Source of the DNA: Lawsonibacter faecis
GTDB taxonomy: Bacteria; Bacillota; Clostridia; Oscillospirales; Oscillospiraceae
Length of the DNA: 64,000 nt
Direction: 5' to 3'
Assembly: GCF_014287675.1 (NCBI RefSeq)
Contig: NZ_JACOPQ010000007.1
Location: 124,001-188,000 of the forward strand
Made by a program: the position numbers and the translations under genes. The first letter of the stretch is position 1, and each line of letters begins with the position of its first letter. Below the pieces are notes generated by a model. It worked only from the letters and a program-made list of their open reading frames with translations, ran no database searches and had not been told where the DNA came from. This document shows positions 1-8,486 of this stretch, in pieces.

Positions 1-429
1 GACATAGTCCGGCTCCTCCTCCAGGGCGTCGATATACCGCTCCAGGTCGGCTGTCACCACCTCGTCCGCGTCCCTGCCGCCCTTGGTAAAGACCTTGATA
101 CCGTTGTAGATGGCGGGATTGTGGCTGGCGGTGACGGCCATGCCGTAGGAGAGGTCGTAGTACTTCACGGAGAACATGATGAGGGGCGTGGGGGCCTCCC
201 GGTCCACCACCATGCAGCGGATGCCCTCGCCCGCCATGACCTCGGCGGCCCAATGGGCGGCCTCCTGGGAGAGGAAGCGGCGGTCGTACCCGATGAGAAA
301 GCCCCGCTCGGCCACGCCCTCGTCCTTCATCTTGCGGCAGAGCGCCGCCGTCAGGAGCTGCACGTTGGCCCGGGTGAACTCGTCGCCGATGATGGCCCGC
401 CAGCCGCCGGTACCGAATTTGATGCTCAT
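1..429 (-). CDS. Phosphoglucomutase/phosphomannomutase family protein, N-terminal part (runs off left edge)
   Basis: Alpha-D-phosphohexomutase that should interconvert hexose-1-phosphate and hexose-6-phosphate through a phosphoserine. The visible 143 residues are the start of domain 1, opening MSIKFGTGGWR, and include the active-site loop AVTASHNPA whose serine carries the phosphate. The start is the ATG at 427-429, preceded by a purine-rich AAGGAGG-type site. It lies 89 bp downstream of the GH94 phosphorylase gene on the same strand, so the phosphorylase product, a sugar 1-phosphate, could feed straight into this enzyme. The C-terminal domains, which decide glucose, mannose or N-acetylglucosamine preference, are outside the window, so the substrate is not assigned. 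Confidence 0.9.
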   Translation of the reverse strand, partial: MSIKFGTGGWRAIIGDEFTRANVQLLTAALCRKMKDEGVAERGFLIGYDRRFLSQEAAHWAAEVMAGEGIRCMVVDREAPTPLIMFSVKYYDLSYGMAVTASHNPAIYNGIKVFTKGGRDADEVVTADLERYIDALEEEPDYV

Positions 430-518
430 AAGATTGCCTCCTTAAGAATAGACGGGGGATGCGGACTGCCACGTCGCTCCGCTCCTTGCAAGGACGCGGT
501 TACGCAGGCCGGTCCGGC

Positions 519-2906
519 CTATCCCATTACCACGGTGACGGTGTTTTCGCTGCCCTGGGGCATGACGGGGACCAGGCCGCGCTCGCAGGGCCGGCCGTTG
601 ACGGTCACGGACCTCACGCCCTTCTCCACCCCGTCCGGGTTTTGGACGGTGATGCGGTAGGTCGCGCCCCGCCAGACCCGGACGGCCTCAAAGCCGCTCC
701 AGTCCCCGGGGATGCAGGGGTCCACCAGCAGGCCGTCGTACTGGGGCCGAAGGCCCAGGATGTACCGGGTGGCGGCGAAGTAGCTCCACCCGCCCGAGCC
801 GGTCATGAAGGGATGCCGGGCCCGGCCGAAGGCGGTGTGGTCTCTGCCCATGATGAACTGGCAGTAGGAGTAGGGCTCGCTTTGACGGATTTCTATTTTA
901 TCATTTTGCCGGGCGGGGCACAAGCTGTCGTAGAACTTCATGGCCCGGCCGCCCCGGCCCAGCATGGCCTCCGCGCACCATGCCCAGGGGTTGGGATGGG
1001 AGAAGATGGAGCCGTTCTCCTTCACGCCGGGGTAGACCCGGGTGACGAAGCCGATGGCGTCGTCGGGCACGGTGTAGCTGGGGGCGTTGAGCATGAGGCC
1101 GTACTCGGTGTAGAGGTAGTCGTTCACCGCGTCCATGGCGGCCACGCCCTTATCGTAGGGGGCCGCGCCGGAGAGGACGGCCCAGGTGTTGCTCTCCATA
1201 TGGACCTTGCCCTCGGTATCCGCCTGAGTGCCGATTTTCCTGCCGTCGGCGGTGACGCCCCGGAGGTACCAGCCGCCGTCCCAGAGCTCCCGGTCGCAGA
1301 CCTTGCCCACCTCGGTGCGCATGGCGCCGTAGTACCCGGCCTCACGCTCCCGGCCCATAAACCGGGCCAGCTCCACGAACTGCCCCAGAGCCCAGTGGTG
1401 GAGGAAGGAGACCATGGCGCTCTCGCCCCCGCCCAGATTCAGGCAGTCGTTCCAGTCGGCCCGCAGGCCCTTGCAAATTCCGTGAGCCCCCACCTGGGCG
1501 GCGGAGAAGTCCAGAATTTTGGTCATGTGCTCCCAAACCGTGCCCTCGCCGCCGTCGGCGTAGCCCACGGTCTCGTCCAGAAGGGAGAATTCGCCGGTCT
1601 CCTTCACGTACTCGGTGATGGCGGCGATGAGCCACAGCGCGTCGTCCGCGCAGGCGTCCTCAATGCCGTGGACGATGTCGTCCCGGGAGCGGGTGGGGAT
1701 GACGGTGGGGGACTTGTAGGGGGGCGCGGCCTTTTTCGGCTCGAACCAGGCGGGGTCGAAGAGGTGGAGGCCGTAGCCCTTGGCGGTGAGGCCCTGGAGG
1801 AGCTGCATGATGCGCTTTTTGCAGCCCCCGGGGTTGGAGTGGGGGATGGTCATGGCGTCCTGGGCGGTGTCCCGGTAGCCCAGGCCCGTCCGCCCCCCCA
1901 CCTCGATGAAGGAGGCGAAGCGGGAGAACATGACGTTCACCTCGCTCTGGTAGAGGGTCCAGGTGTTGAGCATGGTGTCCATATCCGCGTTGGGGGTGCG
2001 GACCTGGAGTTTACATAATTTTTCGTTCCAGAAGGCGGCAAGGTCCGCGAAGGCGGCGTCCACCGCGGCGAAGTCGCTGTACTTGCTCCGCACCCGGCGG
2101 CCCTCGTCCCGGTCCCCCTCGCCCAGCATCCAGACAAGGCGCGCGGACTCGCCGGGGGCCAGGGTCAGCTTCTTCTGGAGGACGGCGCAGTGGTTACTGC
2201 CCTTCTCAAAGGAGCCGAAGCATTCGCCCCGCTCCACCGCCAGGGGGTTGGTCTCGGTGCGGTAGGGGCCGAGGAACGTGTCCCGGAGGCAGTCAAAGCC
2301 GTCGGGGGTGAAGGAGGCGGCTATGTACTGGTGGGCGTGCTCGTAGAAGAGGTCGTAGTCGATGATGCCGTCCTCGTAGTCGCTGCCCGCGCAGTAGAGG
2401 GACATCTGGAAGTTCTGGTTGTCGATGGGAATCTGATGGAACGAAAACTCCGCGTAGGAATAAAGGCTGAGATTGCGCTTTGTATTCGTCCGGTTGGCCA
2501 GCTTCACGTCCCAGAGCTCCACGTTCTCCCCCCGGGGGATGAAGAGGGTCTGGCTGGCGTCCACGCCGCCCCGGGCGCACTCGTACACCGAGTAGCTGAG
2601 GCCGTGGCGGCACTTGTAGTCCGCCAGGTCCCCGCCGCAGGGCTGCCAGGAGAGGGACCAGAACTCGCCGGTGTCGTCGTCCCTTAAGTAGACATAATGT
2701 CCGGGGCGGTCCATGGGCGCGCCGTTGGGGCGGAAGCGGGTGATGCGGTGGTACTCGGGGGATTTGTAGAAGAGATACCCCCCGGCGGTGTGGTTCACCA
2801 CGGCGCAGAGGTCCTCCACGCCGAGGTAGTTGGTCCAGGAGACCGGCACGTCCACCCGGTCGATGACGTACTCCCGGCGTTCGTTGTCGAAATGGCCGTA
2901 CTGCAT
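519..2906 (-). CDS. GH94 glycoside phosphorylase (cellobiose/chitobiose phosphorylase family)
   Basis: Cytoplasmic inverting phosphorylase of 795 residues, the normal length for GH94, which splits a beta-linked disaccharide with phosphate to give a sugar 1-phosphate plus a free sugar. There is no signal peptide. The order is an N-terminal beta-sandwich (about 1-270), a helical linker and an (alpha/alpha)6 barrel. The motif RADWNDCLNLGGG carries the expected general acid (second Asp, residue 487), and EVGGRTGLGYRDTAQDA is typical of the barrel. From memory the protein resembles N,N'-diacetylchitobiose phosphorylase closely across its whole length, but cellobiose phosphorylase cannot be excluded without an alignment of the +1 subsite residues. 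A TATAAT sequence at 2945-2950 (minus strand) may be its -10 box. A phosphohexomutase gene follows. Confidence 0.9.
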   Translation of the reverse strand: MQYGHFDNERREYVIDRVDVPVSWTNYLGVEDLCAVVNHTAGGYLFYKSPEYHRITRFRPNGAPMDRPGHYVYLRDDDTGEFWSLSWQPCGGDLADYKCRHGLSYSVYECARGGVDASQTLFIPRGENVELWDVKLANRTNTKRNLSLYSYAEFSFHQIPIDNQNFQMSLYCAGSDYEDGIIDYDLFYEHAHQYIAASFTPDGFDCLRDTFLGPYRTETNPLAVERGECFGSFEKGSNHCAVLQKKLTLAPGESARLVWMLGEGDRDEGRRVRSKYSDFAAVDAAFADLAAFWNEKLCKLQVRTPNADMDTMLNTWTLYQSEVNVMFSRFASFIEVGGRTGLGYRDTAQDAMTIPHSNPGGCKKRIMQLLQGLTAKGYGLHLFDPAWFEPKKAAPPYKSPTVIPTRSRDDIVHGIEDACADDALWLIAAITEYVKETGEFSLLDETVGYADGGEGTVWEHMTKILDFSAAQVGAHGICKGLRADWNDCLNLGGGESAMVSFLHHWALGQFVELARFMGREREAGYYGAMRTEVGKVCDRELWDGGWYLRGVTADGRKIGTQADTEGKVHMESNTWAVLSGAAPYDKGVAAMDAVNDYLYTEYGLMLNAPSYTVPDDAIGFVTRVYPGVKENGSIFSHPNPWAWCAEAMLGRGGRAMKFYDSLCPARQNDKIEIRQSEPYSYCQFIMGRDHTAFGRARHPFMTGSGGWSYFAATRYILGLRPQYDGLLVDPCIPGDWSGFEAVRVWRGATYRITVQNPDGVEKGVRSVTVNGRPCERGLVPVMPQGSENTVTVVMG

Positions 2907-3013
2907 AGGCGCAACGCCCCCATCTTGTTCTAGGTTACACCTCTATTATACCGCCTGAAAAATAGGTGAACAGGGCTGGGAGTGCGTAATTTTGACTTTG
3001 GTTGTCAGGTGCG

Positions 3014-3044
3014 AAAAAGCGCCCCCGCCCAGGCGGGGGGGGGC
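3014..3044 (-). terminator. Rho-independent terminator after the FUSC gene, in a G-tract
   Basis: On the minus strand a CCCCCGC/GCGGGGG stem with a four-base loop is followed by CGCTTTTTC, a stem plus T-run about 165 bp past the FUSC stop. The flanking plus-strand sequence has runs of nine and ten G separated by one C (3035-3043 and 3045-3054). Apart from this and a possible GH94 -10 box, I see nothing in the 302-bp gap 2907-3208. Confidence 0.65.
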
Positions 3045-3208
3045 GGGGGGGGGGCGGCGGCACGTCAAGGGCGCCGCGGCCTGCGGGGGGACAGGGGGGA
3101 AGGCGGGCGTTTCGTGAACCGCCCCTGCGGGATGTACGCAGAGGCCGCCACACCTGCCGCAACATGCGCCGCCACGGCGCCGGCCATTGCCCAAGAGGGC
3201 GTGGACAG

Positions 3209-4915
3209 CTACGCCTGTGCGGGAACCGCGGCGAGATGGGCGTCGCGTACCCGCCGGTGGCACTCGGCCAGCACGGGGATGAGGGCCTCCATCTGTCCGT
3301 CCTTTCCTGCGTTCTCCCGGAGCTTCTGCTCGGTGAGCTGGGCCTGAATGACCAGGCTGTAGTAGAGCTGGGCGTCCACGGCGTCCTGGGCGCACACGCG
3401 GGCCAGCAGGCCGGAGAGCCGCACATATTTGGCGGTGAGCTGCTCGGAGGCAGTATGCCGGGTGAAGGGCGCCAGCAGGCGGCAGAACAGGAAGACGATG
3501 AGGGCTCCCAGCAGAATGTAGAGCACCCTCAGGCCGAACATGGCCGACACCGCCCCCCAGCCGAAGGTGGTCAGGAAGACTGCGCCGCCCAGCGCGCCGA
3601 CGGTGGAGCAGGCGTAGGTCTGGGCGTAGTCGGAGAAGAAACCGGTGAGAAAGCCGGAGAACATCATGAAGAAGGTGCGCACCCCCGCGGCGGGGAAGAG
3701 GGAGTAGACGACCACCGAGACCGCGCCGCCCGCCAGGGTGCCCAGAACCCGCTTCCAGGTCTTGGTCCCGATATCGTCGGCGTAGGGGAGGGAGAGGGAG
3801 GCCACGGTGAAGAGAATCCACTTTCCGTGGGTCACGCCCAGCAGCTGCACCAGCAGCGTGCCCACCGCCAGGAGAACGGCGGTGCGGATGGCGTAAGTCA
3901 CCCGGACGGAGCTCACGTCCATGGCGGCCTTCACCCGGATCCAGAGGGACAGGCCGGTAGGCCGGTAATTGCGGCGGCGCTCCCGGTCGGCCATGTGGCC
4001 CAGGCGGGCGCGGAGGTAGTCCGCCGCCTCCCGCAGCTCGGGCGGCGCGTCAGCGCCCCAGTCGGGGGCGGGGAGGTCCGGGCGCAGGCGGAGAACAAAG
4101 TCCCGGCAGTCGTCCAGCCAGGGTCCCAGCCGGGATAGAAAGGCCGCCTGGGCGGGGCTGGGGTCTCCCGGCAGCGCGCGGACCAGCAGTATGAGATGCT
4201 CCAGGGTCCGGGCCGCGTCCACCAGGGCGAAGCCCGCGTCTGAGATGCGAAGGGCCTTCCTCCGCCGCTCGTAGACCGCCCGGCTGACGACGCACACGCT
4301 CTCCCGGACCAGGGCCAGGTCGGGGTCGCCGCCCGTCCCGGTGAGGCGGAAATCCACGGCCCGCCGGGCCTGCTCCAGCATGGCGGTCAGGCGGTCGTGG
4401 GCCGTCTCCGTCACCCGGGTGCGGTTGCTGTAAAACTGGTAGAGGATGGTGCACACCGCCCCCGCCAGCGCGCCCAGCATCCGGCGGGGAAGCTGCTCTG
4501 CCGTGACGGGGGAGATGAAGAGAAAGAAGAGGTAGGAGAGGATGTAGGGGAAGTACATGCTGCTGGAGTACTCATAGGTATAGGCGTAGAGAATGATGAG
4601 CAGCGTAGCCAGATTCAGCGGCAGGGCCGCCCAGGGCTGAAGACTCTGCACCAGGAAGGCGGAGACGACCATCAGCTCCAGAATCACGGTCTGAACGCAA
4701 AGGTGCTTGACCGGCGTGGCGGTCATGTCCCGCACGGTGGAGGCGGGCATGAGAATGGTGAGCGAAACGGCAAGAATGCTGTTCTCCGGGCCGAAGACGG
4801 CCTGGAAGACGTTGATAAAGACGATGATGAAGATAAAGTTGAGGACATTGTGCAGAAATTTTTGCCGGACAGTCTTTTTAATGCGGTTCCATGTGTTTTG
4901 CAGCGTCATTTTCAT
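3209..4915 (-). CDS. FUSC-family (fusaric-acid-resistance-like) membrane protein
   Basis: Integral membrane protein of 568 residues, probably an efflux protein of the FUSC/aromatic acid exporter superfamily. Hydrophobic helices cluster in an N-terminal block (about residues 20-165) and again around 345-475, separated by a soluble helical region rich in Arg and Leu. This two-block plan is typical of the family. The start ATG at 4915 has an AAAGGAGC site. It appears to be a single-gene unit: its own promoter lies 17 bp upstream and a terminator follows. The exported substrate cannot be told from sequence. Confidence 0.75.
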   Translation of the reverse strand: MKMTLQNTWNRIKKTVRQKFLHNVLNFIFIIVFINVFQAVFGPENSILAVSLTILMPASTVRDMTATPVKHLCVQTVILELMVVSAFLVQSLQPWAALPLNLATLLIILYAYTYEYSSSMYFPYILSYLFFLFISPVTAEQLPRRMLGALAGAVCTILYQFYSNRTRVTETAHDRLTAMLEQARRAVDFRLTGTGGDPDLALVRESVCVVSRAVYERRRKALRISDAGFALVDAARTLEHLILLVRALPGDPSPAQAAFLSRLGPWLDDCRDFVLRLRPDLPAPDWGADAPPELREAADYLRARLGHMADRERRRNYRPTGLSLWIRVKAAMDVSSVRVTYAIRTAVLLAVGTLLVQLLGVTHGKWILFTVASLSLPYADDIGTKTWKRVLGTLAGGAVSVVVYSLFPAAGVRTFFMMFSGFLTGFFSDYAQTYACSTVGALGGAVFLTTFGWGAVSAMFGLRVLYILLGALIVFLFCRLLAPFTRHTASEQLTAKYVRLSGLLARVCAQDAVDAQLYYSLVIQAQLTEQKLRENAGKDGQMEALIPVLAECHRRVRDAHLAAVPAQA

Positions 4916-4931
4916 TGCTCCTTTGCGTTAA

Positions 4932-4961
4932 AGTATACCATGGGCGGAAAAGAGCAATCAA
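4932..4961 (-). promoter_or_regulatory. Sigma-A-type promoter of the FUSC gene
   Basis: On the minus strand TTGATT (4961-4956), an 18-bp spacer and TATACT (4937-4932) sit just upstream of the start at 4915, implying a very short leader. Confidence 0.55.
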
Positions 4962-5006
4962 GAACGTGGACTTTGTGAACTTTTTGTGAACGATGGCCGG
5001 GCGCAG

Positions 5007-5037
5007 AAAATCCCCGCCCGGCGAACCGGGCGGGGAT
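5007..5037 (-). terminator. Terminator of the asnA-phospholipase operon
   Basis: A perfect 12-bp stem (5010-5021 with 5026-5037, loop CGAA on the plus strand) is followed on the minus strand by TTTTC. It lies 16 bp past the stop of the phospholipase-D-like gene. Confidence 0.85.
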
Positions 5038-5052
5038 CGCGGGAAGCGGAGC

Positions 5053-6528
5053 TCAGAGCAGGTATCGGAAGGGCTGGAAGAGGACGGAGGTGATGGGGAA
5101 AAGGCTGTGCTTCCAGTCGCCGTTGTCCCAGGGGATGAGTCCGGGCTTCTCGACGTAAGTGCTCTCGTCGGCCGCCTGCAGGCTGTCGGACTCCATGTCC
5201 GCCAGATAGTCCTCCAGCATGGCGTTGAACGCCTCGCCGTGGAAGACCAGCATCATCTCGGTGTCGATGTAGGTGGAGCGCATATCCAGGTTGTAGGAGC
5301 CCACCAGGGCCAGGTCGTTGTCGATGAGCACAGACTTGCCGTGGGAGGAGTAGTCGCCGAACCACTCCCATACCGTCACACCGGTGGAGAGGACTCTGCC
5401 CTTGTTGTGGATATAGTCGGAGGAGGCCATAAAATTATCCCCCACACCGGTGGAGTCGACCTGCATCTCAAAGGGGATACCCTTGGCCGCCACCCGGCCC
5501 AGGCCCGCGTACATGGGTTCGTTGCAGACGGCGTAGGGCGTCTGCAGATACACCCGCTCATCGGCGTTCTCCATCAACTGCTGAACCTGCCACCAGACCC
5601 AGGGCTCCTTGGAGAGGATGTCGATGGGGTTGTGGATGAAGGTGACCTTCTCCAGCGGCACGGTGAGAGCCTCGTAGTCCACCCCATCGCGGGAGAAGAG
5701 CGCCGGCTTGGCGGCGGCCATGGCGGCGTAGCGCGCCTCCAGCTCGGCGGCGGCTTTATCCGTGCTCCCGGGGAGGAGGGGCTGGGCGTCCAGATGGGTT
5801 TTGGTATGCCTGTCGGTCCAGACGGTGTGGAAGTAATCCTCCACCTGGAACAAGACGCTGTTCCCGCTCTCCGCCGTGCCTGCGGCGGTATTGTAGAGCA
5901 GAACCTCCAGGTCGTGGCTCTTCTTCTCCGGGGGCAGATAGTCGCCCAGAAACTTGTCGAAGGTGTTCCGCCCGCCGATGAGGAGCAGCCGGTCGTCCAC
6001 AATGACGTACTTGTCGTGCATCCGGCCGTTGAAGGTCCAGGGCATGAGGAGGCTGGGCGTGTTGTAGTAGCGGATTTCCACATTTTCAAGCCGCCCCAGG
6101 GCACGGAACACCGGGCTGGGGGACATGCTCACCAGGCCGTTCATGCCATCGGAGAGAATTTGAATGTCCACGCCCCGCCCCGCCGCGGCCAGCAGGGCCG
6201 CGGCGATGTCCCGGCCGCTCTCGCAGTCCCGGATGTCAAAGTTGGCGAATACGATTCGCTCCCGGGATTCATTGATCATGCGGATGCGCAGGTCCAGAGC
6301 GTCCACATTGTCCTCCACCAGCACAGCCCGGTCCACCGAGCCGCCGCCATAAAAGGAGCTGAGGTCAAAGGCGGACTGAAAGTCCTCGCTTACCGTCGGA
6401 TGGACGGCGAAGGGGGCCAGGGCGCCGATGAGGAGGTAGAGGAGGACGGCCAGAAGGGCGAGGAGAACAACGGGCCAGCGCTTTCTCTTTCGCAGCGGTT
6501 TCGCCTTGGCAGGCGCGGCGGCGCTCAC
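5053..6528 (-). CDS. Phospholipase D-like protein (cardiolipin synthase family)
   Basis: Membrane-anchored protein of 491 residues with one N-terminal transmembrane helix (about 18-42, rich in Val and Leu) and two PLDc domains. Both HKD signatures are intact: HDKYVIVDDRLLLIGGRN with His171, and SHGKSVLIDNDLALVGSYN with His396. Such pairs form the phosphatidyl-transfer site. Cardiolipin synthases usually have two membrane helices; a single helix and the divergent sequence leave open a broader phosphatidyl-transferase or phospholipase role. The GTG start overlaps the asnA stop codon by four bases (GTGA), so the two genes are probably translationally coupled, an odd pairing of lipid and asparagine synthesis. 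Confidence 0.85.
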   Translation of the reverse strand: MSAAAPAKAKPLRKRKRWPVVLLALLAVLLYLLIGALAPFAVHPTVSEDFQSAFDLSSFYGGGSVDRAVLVEDNVDALDLRIRMINESRERIVFANFDIRDCESGRDIAAALLAAAGRGVDIQILSDGMNGLVSMSPSPVFRALGRLENVEIRYYNTPSLLMPWTFNGRMHDKYVIVDDRLLLIGGRNTFDKFLGDYLPPEKKSHDLEVLLYNTAAGTAESGNSVLFQVEDYFHTVWTDRHTKTHLDAQPLLPGSTDKAAAELEARYAAMAAAKPALFSRDGVDYEALTVPLEKVTFIHNPIDILSKEPWVWWQVQQLMENADERVYLQTPYAVCNEPMYAGLGRVAAKGIPFEMQVDSTGVGDNFMASSDYIHNKGRVLSTGVTVWEWFGDYSSHGKSVLIDNDLALVGSYNLDMRSTYIDTEMMLVFHGEAFNAMLEDYLADMESDSLQAADESTYVEKPGLIPWDNGDWKHSLFPITSVLFQPFRYLL

Positions 6529-7538
6529 AGCAGCACGACCCCCGCTTCCTGACAGGCCGTGATGGTCTCGTCATCCCACACGGAGGCCTGCACCTCCCCG
6601 ATATGGGCCTTGCCGAGCAAAAGCATGCACAGCCTCGACTGGCCGATGCCGCCGCCGATGGTCAGGGGGAGTTTGCCCTCCAGCAGCAGCTTGTGGAAGG
6701 GGAGCTCCCGCCGGTCGTCGCATCCCGCCGCGGTGAGCTGGCGGTCCAGGGACTCGGGGGAGACCCGGATGCCCATGGAGGAAAGCTCAATAGCGTGGCC
6801 CAGCACCTCGTTCCAGAGGAGCAGATCGCCGTTGAGGGCCCAGTCGTCATAGTCGGGGGCCCGGCCGTCGTGGGGAGCGCCGGACCTGAGCGGACCGCCA
6901 ATGCCCATGAGGAAGGTGGTGGGATGCTCCTTCACCCACGCGTCCTCCCGCTCCTTGGCGGTCAAGTCCGGCCAGCGGTCCTCCAGCTCCTGGGCGGAGA
7001 CGAAGGAGACCTCCCCGTCCACCAGGGGCAGGGCGGTGAGCTGGGGAAACATGGAGCGCAGGGTGGTCTGGGTCTGCACCAGGCAGTCCACGATGGCCGT
7101 GACGGTGGCCTTCAAATAGTCCTCAGTCCGGTCCCGGGGGGCGATGACCTTCTCCCAGTCCCACTGGTCCACGTAGACCGAGTGGAGGTTGTCGGGCTGC
7201 TCATCCCGGCGGATGGCGTTCATATCGGTGTAGAGCCCCTCGCCCACGGAGAACTGGTAGCGGTAGAGGGCCATACGCTTCCACTTGGCCAGGGAGTGGA
7301 CCACCTGGGCGTCCCGACCGGCGGCGGGGATGTCGAAGGAGACGGCCCGCTCCACGCCGCTCAGGTCGTCGTTCAGTCCAGTGGACGCCTCCACGAAGAG
7401 AGGGGCGGACACCCTTCGCAGATGGAGCGCACCGCCCAGCGTGTCCTCAAAGAGGCGCTTCAGGAGAGCGATGGCCTTCTGGGTGTCGTAGAGATTCAGG
7501 CAGGGGGCGTACCCCTGGGGAATATAGGTCTTATCCAT
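6525..7538 (-). CDS. asnA: Aspartate-ammonia ligase (asparagine synthetase A)
   Basis: Makes asparagine from aspartate, ammonia and ATP by way of aspartyl-AMP. At 337 residues it is close to the usual 330. The class II aminoacyl-tRNA-synthetase-like fold is recognisable from STGLNDDLSGVERAVSF near the N-terminus, AKWKRMALYRY, and the C-terminal GGGIGQSRLCMLLLGKAHIGEVQ, the ATP-binding motif 3 region. The ATG at 7538 has a strong AAGGAG site, and a clear promoter lies at 7581-7609. The 3' end overlaps the next gene by four bases. Confidence 0.95.
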   Translation of the reverse strand: MDKTYIPQGYAPCLNLYDTQKAIALLKRLFEDTLGGALHLRRVSAPLFVEASTGLNDDLSGVERAVSFDIPAAGRDAQVVHSLAKWKRMALYRYQFSVGEGLYTDMNAIRRDEQPDNLHSVYVDQWDWEKVIAPRDRTEDYLKATVTAIVDCLVQTQTTLRSMFPQLTALPLVDGEVSFVSAQELEDRWPDLTAKEREDAWVKEHPTTFLMGIGGPLRSGAPHDGRAPDYDDWALNGDLLLWNEVLGHAIELSSMGIRVSPESLDRQLTAAGCDDRRELPFHKLLLEGKLPLTIGGGIGQSRLCMLLLGKAHIGEVQASVWDDETITACQEAGVVLL

Positions 7539-7580
7539 TATGTAAGGCTCCTTACTCTGTTCTACTCAAAAAGATATTAC

Positions 7581-7609
7581 ATTATATAACGGAAAAGACC
7601 GAAAATCAA
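7581..7609 (-). promoter_or_regulatory. Sigma-A promoter of asnA
   Basis: Minus strand TTGATT (7609-7604), 17-bp spacer, TATAAT (7586-7581); the leader to the asnA start is about 35-40 nt. No T-box structure is apparent. Confidence 0.75.
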
Positions 7610-7660
7610 GGCGGGCGCGCAGCGCCACGCCTGAGAAAAGCACGCAGCTCAGATTTTCAT

Positions 7661-7690
7661 TTGAAAGCTGACAGACTGCTGTCATATTTT
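7661..7690 (+). promoter_or_regulatory. Possible promoter with internal inverted repeat upstream of the ClbS-like gene
   Basis: TTGAAA (7661) and TATTTT (7685) are 18 bp apart. The spacer contains the perfect inverted repeat TGACAG-ACTG-CTGTCA (7669-7684), positioned where a repressor would block RNA polymerase. The boxes are moderate, so the promoter call is tentative; the repeat is read directly. Confidence 0.4.
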
Positions 7691-7729
7691 ATATGCTAGA
7701 CTGGACTCAATGAAAGAAGGAGGTGCCCC

Positions 7730-8254
7730 ATGCGGGAGTATGAGGACAAAGAGGCGCTCATCGGGGAGATTGAAAAGACGGCGGCGCTGTTTCTACAGGA
7801 ATTTGACGATGTGTCCGATGCGGACGGCGACCTGAGGCTTGAGGGTGTGGACAAAACGCCCCGGGAGATGCTCGCCTACCAGCTTGGTTGGATGGAGCTG
7901 ATCCGCGGCTGGGACAGGGACGAGGCGGCGGGGAAAACGGTCGTCACCCCCGCGCCGGGATACAAGTGGAATCAGATGGGGGCGCTCTATGGGCAGTTCT
8001 ATTCCCAATACGGCGCACAGTCTCTGACGGAGCTCGGGCGGATGTTTTCCAAAGCGTCTGCGGACATGGTGGAATGGCTCTGCTGCTTTACCGACGAGGA
8101 GCTGTTTGTATCGGGCGGGCGGAAATGGGCGCAGTCCACCCCGTCCGGCTGGCCGGTATGGAAGTGGGTCCACATGAACACCGCCGCGCCCTTCAAGACG
8201 TTTCGAAGTAAAGCGAGAAAGTGGAAAAAGCTGCGGGCGGCTCTGCACGCGTAA
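7730..8254 (+). CDS. ClbS/DfsB family (DUF1706) four-helix protein
   Basis: Cytoplasmic helical protein of 174 residues, the usual length of the ClbS/DfsB family. ClbS of colibactin producers is a cyclopropane hydrolase that protects DNA; most relatives have no known function. Family features seen are the N-terminal DKEALIGEIEKTAALFLQEF, a mid-protein GWMELIRGWDRDE, and the C-terminal WPVWKWVHMNTAAPFKTFRSKARKWKK block. The ATG has an AAGGAGGTG site seven bases away. It stands alone on the plus strand with a short palindrome in its presumed promoter, and no toxin or polyketide genes are nearby, so a colibactin-resistance role is not implied. Confidence 0.85.
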   Translation: MREYEDKEALIGEIEKTAALFLQEFDDVSDADGDLRLEGVDKTPREMLAYQLGWMELIRGWDRDEAAGKTVVTPAPGYKWNQMGALYGQFYSQYGAQSLTELGRMFSKASADMVEWLCCFTDEELFVSGGRKWAQSTPSGWPVWKWVHMNTAAPFKTFRSKARKWKKLRAALHA

Positions 8255-8287
8255 GCCCGCGACCCGTTTCAGGCTGTCAATAAGCCC

Positions 8288-8446
8288 TCCGCAGACGACG
8301 CAGTCAAATAAAATTTCGTCTTTTTCGGGGATATGGGCCTCAGAAATGATATTTCTCATGACGGCCGGGGCGACTTTTTTCCAAAAAATTGAGCCCCGGC
8401 CGTCATGCGGCCTTCTGTCAAAGAAGCCCCACGGGACTTCTTTGAC
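8288..8446. repeat. Dispersed extragenic repeat, copy 1, with extra hairpin
   Basis: Shares two blocks with 14108-14186. The first (8288-8320) starts TCCGCAGACGACGC; the second is TGCGG followed by the hairpin GTCAAAGAAGCCCC-AC-GGGACTTCTTTGAC (8416-8446, one mismatch in 15 bp). Here an extra segment of about 85 bp separates the blocks and itself forms a 15-bp perfect stem (8357-8371 with 8393-8407). It codes for no recognisable protein. Confidence 0.6.
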
Positions 8447-8452
8447 AAGCTG

Positions 8453-8485
8453 AAACGGGGGCGGCCCTCAGGGCCGCCCCCGTTT
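8453..8485 (-). terminator. GC-rich hairpin terminator of the GH25 gene
   Basis: Perfect 15-bp stem AAACGGGGGCGGCCC with a TCA loop, ending one base before the GH25 stop codon. The symmetric AAA/TTT ends make it potentially bidirectional. Confidence 0.8.
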
Positions 8486-8486
8486 G

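Noticed and set aside
459..2018. 519-residue plus-strand frame
   Set aside because: Mirror of the GH94 gene on the opposite strand; no family features and no ribosome-binding site.
3002..4138. 378-residue plus-strand frame beginning in the G-tract
   Set aside because: Low-complexity Gly/Arg start, then antisense of the FUSC gene; not a protein.
7539..7729. T-box or riboswitch leader in front of asnA
   Set aside because: The asnA leader is only about 40 nt long from a clear promoter, too short for a T-box.
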